The position numbers and the translations under genes are program-made. A stretch of 64,000 nt of DNA from Paramecium pentaurelia (taxonomy: Eukaryota > Ciliophora > Oligohymenophorea > Peniculida > Parameciidae). The first letter of the stretch is position 1, and each line of letters opens with the position of its first letter. The notes below the pieces were generated by a model. That model was not told the origin of the DNA, ran no database searches, and was given only the letters and a program-made list of their open reading frames with translations. Below are positions 61,287 through 64,000 of the stretch, in pieces. The stretch spans positions 1 to 64,000 of the forward strand of contig CAJJDO010000055.1 in the NCBI GenBank assembly GCA_905183005.1, written 5' to 3'.

Positions 61287-61305
61287 ATATATTAATAATT
61301 TAATT

Positions 61306-64000
61306 ATGTAAATAGAAGCTGAGAGCAACATAAATATCCTAGAGATTTATGAATCTATTGTTAGCTAATAATTCAATATAGCAATATTAAGATAATGGGA
61401 AAAAGAATGGTTATTAGAAAATCATCTATTTCCATACATAAAGAATAATGATTAGTATCTTTAGCATAATAATTAGATTATCAAAAGAGCTTGTATTTAC
61501 TACAATTGCTATTTTAAACTTAAAATAACTAGAGTAAATCAACATCTAAGACAGTCTTCAAGATTAAGATATCCTCTTGAAGATATTTAATTACATAACA
61601 AAAGGATTACCAGACTTTAAATCTTTATAATTAGAGGAAAAATAATAAGTATATACATTTTTAATGTAATTGTTTTGTATGCCAGAAACACAATTCGTTT
61701 AAAAAGAATGTTATAAATATTTATCCTCAGCATTATTATTGAGTTCAAATAAAATAGTACAAAATCAATTGTAATAAATTAGTTTTTGAAATGGCATTTT
61801 TTGAAATATCCTAAAATGGTTTAATCATATATGAGTGCTTTAAAAGTTTAAGGAGGAGGTTAAAAACCAGAATCTTAATTTATTCCTAATTTAGTTTCTG
61901 ATATGATTTAAATCATCTTTTCATATCCAATAAGTGAAGATAATTATAAAGAAAATGAAGAATTAATACAAATAGAATCTCAAAATTAATTTAGAACTTT
62001 TTTAGAAAGAAATTCAGCTCCACTTCCAACTCCAAAACATATAATAAAAGCATAAAATGAAAAATTATTGTATAGAAAAGTAACATAAATATAAATGAGA
62101 TACCTTAAATGTATTGAGAAATTTGTAGATTTTATGATTTTATTATTAAGTTCAATTCCAACAAGAAAGTTCTTAAAAATTTATTTACTTTCAACAAATA
62201 TACTACCATATTTGAAATGCACATTACCTTAATATCATTCATGTGTATTATAAACTTTAGTTTAATCATTTGAACATTATTTAACATATCCAATTAATGA
62301 TTAGGATGGAGAAGTACTTTCACTTAAAGATTAATAAGTTATGTAAAAAGATTTCTTAAAGAAATTATAGACAGTACTTTATAAATAATTTAAATTTATG
62401 GTTTAATAAAAAGAATTGGAAGAATATTAATTTATAAAAAATTTAAGAAGATCAGAAATAGAAAAACTATTTTAAATGATGATATTAGTATTCCCTAATG
62501 ATTTATAACCAAAATTATATGAACCTGGAAAGAATTTTGATTTTCTTATTTAAGAAGTAATGAAAGCTGCTGCTCCTTCACCTTTTCTAAATCATTATCT
62601 AAAAGATACTCCTATTATACCTAATGAATAAATGATTTGGGATTATAAACACATTCCTGAAGAATCTAAAAGTGGTGTATTAAAATAAGTTTTGGCTTTG
62701 CCTAAATTGAATTTATAATTTCTATGTTTTGAAGACTATTTAGAAAGAAATTATAAATTATTTAAACTTGAAAGTGCATTTGATTTGAGAAAAGATTTTG
62801 AAGATACTATAATTAGAATGGATCCAAAATTTGATTAAAATGGTGCTTTTATATATTTCAGTGGATGGGCTAAGGCAGCAACAGAAGTTATTAAATTTAG
62901 GATTCATGAAGTATAGACACCTGAAATAGGAAAGAGAATACCAAGAAGAGTTTATGGTGAAATTCAATATTCTGTTGAAAGGATGGCATAAAATGTAAAA
63001 AAGGATTGGGATAGCTTAAAAAAACATTAAGTTGTATTTTTAATAAGCTTTAGAAAAGAAATAGATATGTAGGAATTTTAGAGTGAACTAAGTGAAAGAT
63101 AGAATTTAATAGATTAAATTGAAGAAAATGAGGGATGTAAACTTTTTTGTGAAAAATATGGTATAAGAGCTATTAGAGGAGCTGAAATAGAATTAGTATA
63201 TGATGAAAGAAGGAGAGAAATTTTAGATTGGGAAGAACCAGATCCATCTAAAAAATTCTAAGGAAATTTAAGAATACTTCATGTATTTTTAGATTAAGCA
63301 TAATATTAAGATGATATAGATTGTATTATATTAAATTAATAGTTTTAGCTGGTATAAATGCAGAAGGTGAAATCTATGGAAATTTCAAACTTTTGGTTAA
63401 AAGAAATCCAAAAGAAAATAATTTCAAAGCTATTCTTGGATCAATTTAATAAGTTATATTACAGAAACCTTAATTGCCCAAGTTTTTAGATGAAATACTT
63501 TTGGGATATGGTGTTGAAGACATTTCTTCATCTTAATATTATATGAAAAATCAAACAGCTAGTGTAAATTTCAGTCTTCTAGATACTGTACTTGATTAAT
63601 AACACTATGATGATGTTATATAATAAAATTCTTTTATTCCAGAAGATTTGAAATCTAAAATTACTTTTGGTAATTTAAATAATAGAAAAAGAGTTAATAA
63701 TATTAGATTTACAAAACCTTAAACAAATGCAATAGTTTCAGCTATGTATCCTGGTTTAACATTAGTTGTTGGTCCTCCAGGAACTGGTAAAACAGATGTA
63801 ACTGTTTAAATTGTGAATTTACTTTATCAAAACTTCCCAAATGAAAAAACACTTTTGATTACTCATTCTAATCATGCTTTAAATGATATATTTTAAAAGA
63901 TATCAAAAATGGATGTAGATGAGAAACATATGTTAAGATTAGGTATAGGAGTCAAAGATTTAAAATTAAGTAAGACTTTTTCAAGAGAAGGTAGAATTAA
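61306..64000 (+). CDS. AQR: Aquarius-type intron-binding spliceosomal helicase (N-terminal part, truncated by window)
   Basis: Starts MQIEAESNINILEIYESIVS at 61306 and runs off the right edge. The N-terminal helical armadillo-like part includes RWxxxLL-type TRKFLKIYLLSTNILPYL and NILDFLDY-like blocks; the beta part includes LQFLCFEDYLERNYKLFKLE, IRMDPKFDQNGAFIYFSGWA, RIPRRVYGEIQYSVER and VFLISFRKEIDM. The helicase domain begins with the P-loop LVVGPPGTGKTDVTVQI near 63760-63800 and LLITHSNHALNDIFQKI. This matches Aquarius/IBP160, the SF1 helicase that contacts the intron upstream of the branch site in the spliceosome. It has several introns, including a 20-nt one near 63330-63349. Exons near 61620-61790 were not resolved exactly. 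About 850 residues are visible. Confidence 0.9.

Overview
The window comes from the macronuclear genome of a ciliate and looks like Paramecium. Reading with the ciliate code (TAA and TAG = Gln, TGA the only stop) turns apparently stop-riddled DNA into long dense genes. Most genes carry tiny introns of about 20-35 nt (typically 22-29) that begin GTA and end TAG or AAG, and nearly every splice used here restores an exact multiple of three. Intergenic gaps are mostly 15-400 bp, the DNA is very A+T rich, and there are lineage-marker families: two trichocyst matrix proteins, a cysteine-periodic surface antigen and an SF-assemblin. I see no phage, transposon or CRISPR array. Functions are family assignments from reading the translations by eye; nothing was searched.

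Left part (1-20.2 kb): the start of a gene leaving the left edge; a long unknown gene with an eroded or heavily spliced 3' end; an unknown gene; TRAPPC1/Bet5; a Na+/K+-type (P2C) P-type ATPase; several coiled-coil proteins; an MFSD1-like transporter; an SF-assemblin; and a NagD-type HAD phosphatase.

Middle part (20.3-37.2 kb): an ABCG half-transporter; a tandem pair of trichocyst matrix proteins; a Cache-domain two-pass membrane protein; two zinc-finger/coiled-coil/beta-propeller proteins; a class I cyclic-nucleotide phosphodiesterase; a TIM44-like protein; a tRNA-Met; a minimal CXC (LIN54/tesmin) protein; and a protein with two cyclic-nucleotide-binding domains whose gene contains 41 consecutive TAA codons, a pure poly-Gln tract.

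Right part (37.3-64 kb): a 1,664-residue single-exon surface antigen; an NT-C2/coiled-coil protein; a second Cache protein; eIF3e; RPB6; a giant soluble-type adenylyl cyclase (two cyclase domains, AAA-type NTPase, PH domain, long tail); a lipidated-looking IQ/MORN protein; ribosomal P0; TATA-binding protein with an exceptionally long 76-nt intron; and the N-terminal part of the spliceosomal helicase Aquarius, running off the right edge.

The cyclase, phosphodiesterase and cyclic-nucleotide-binding protein together cover synthesis, breakdown and sensing of a cyclic nucleotide within 25 kb. The rest reads as ordinary mixed gene content: secretion, membrane transport, cytoskeleton, translation and transcription.
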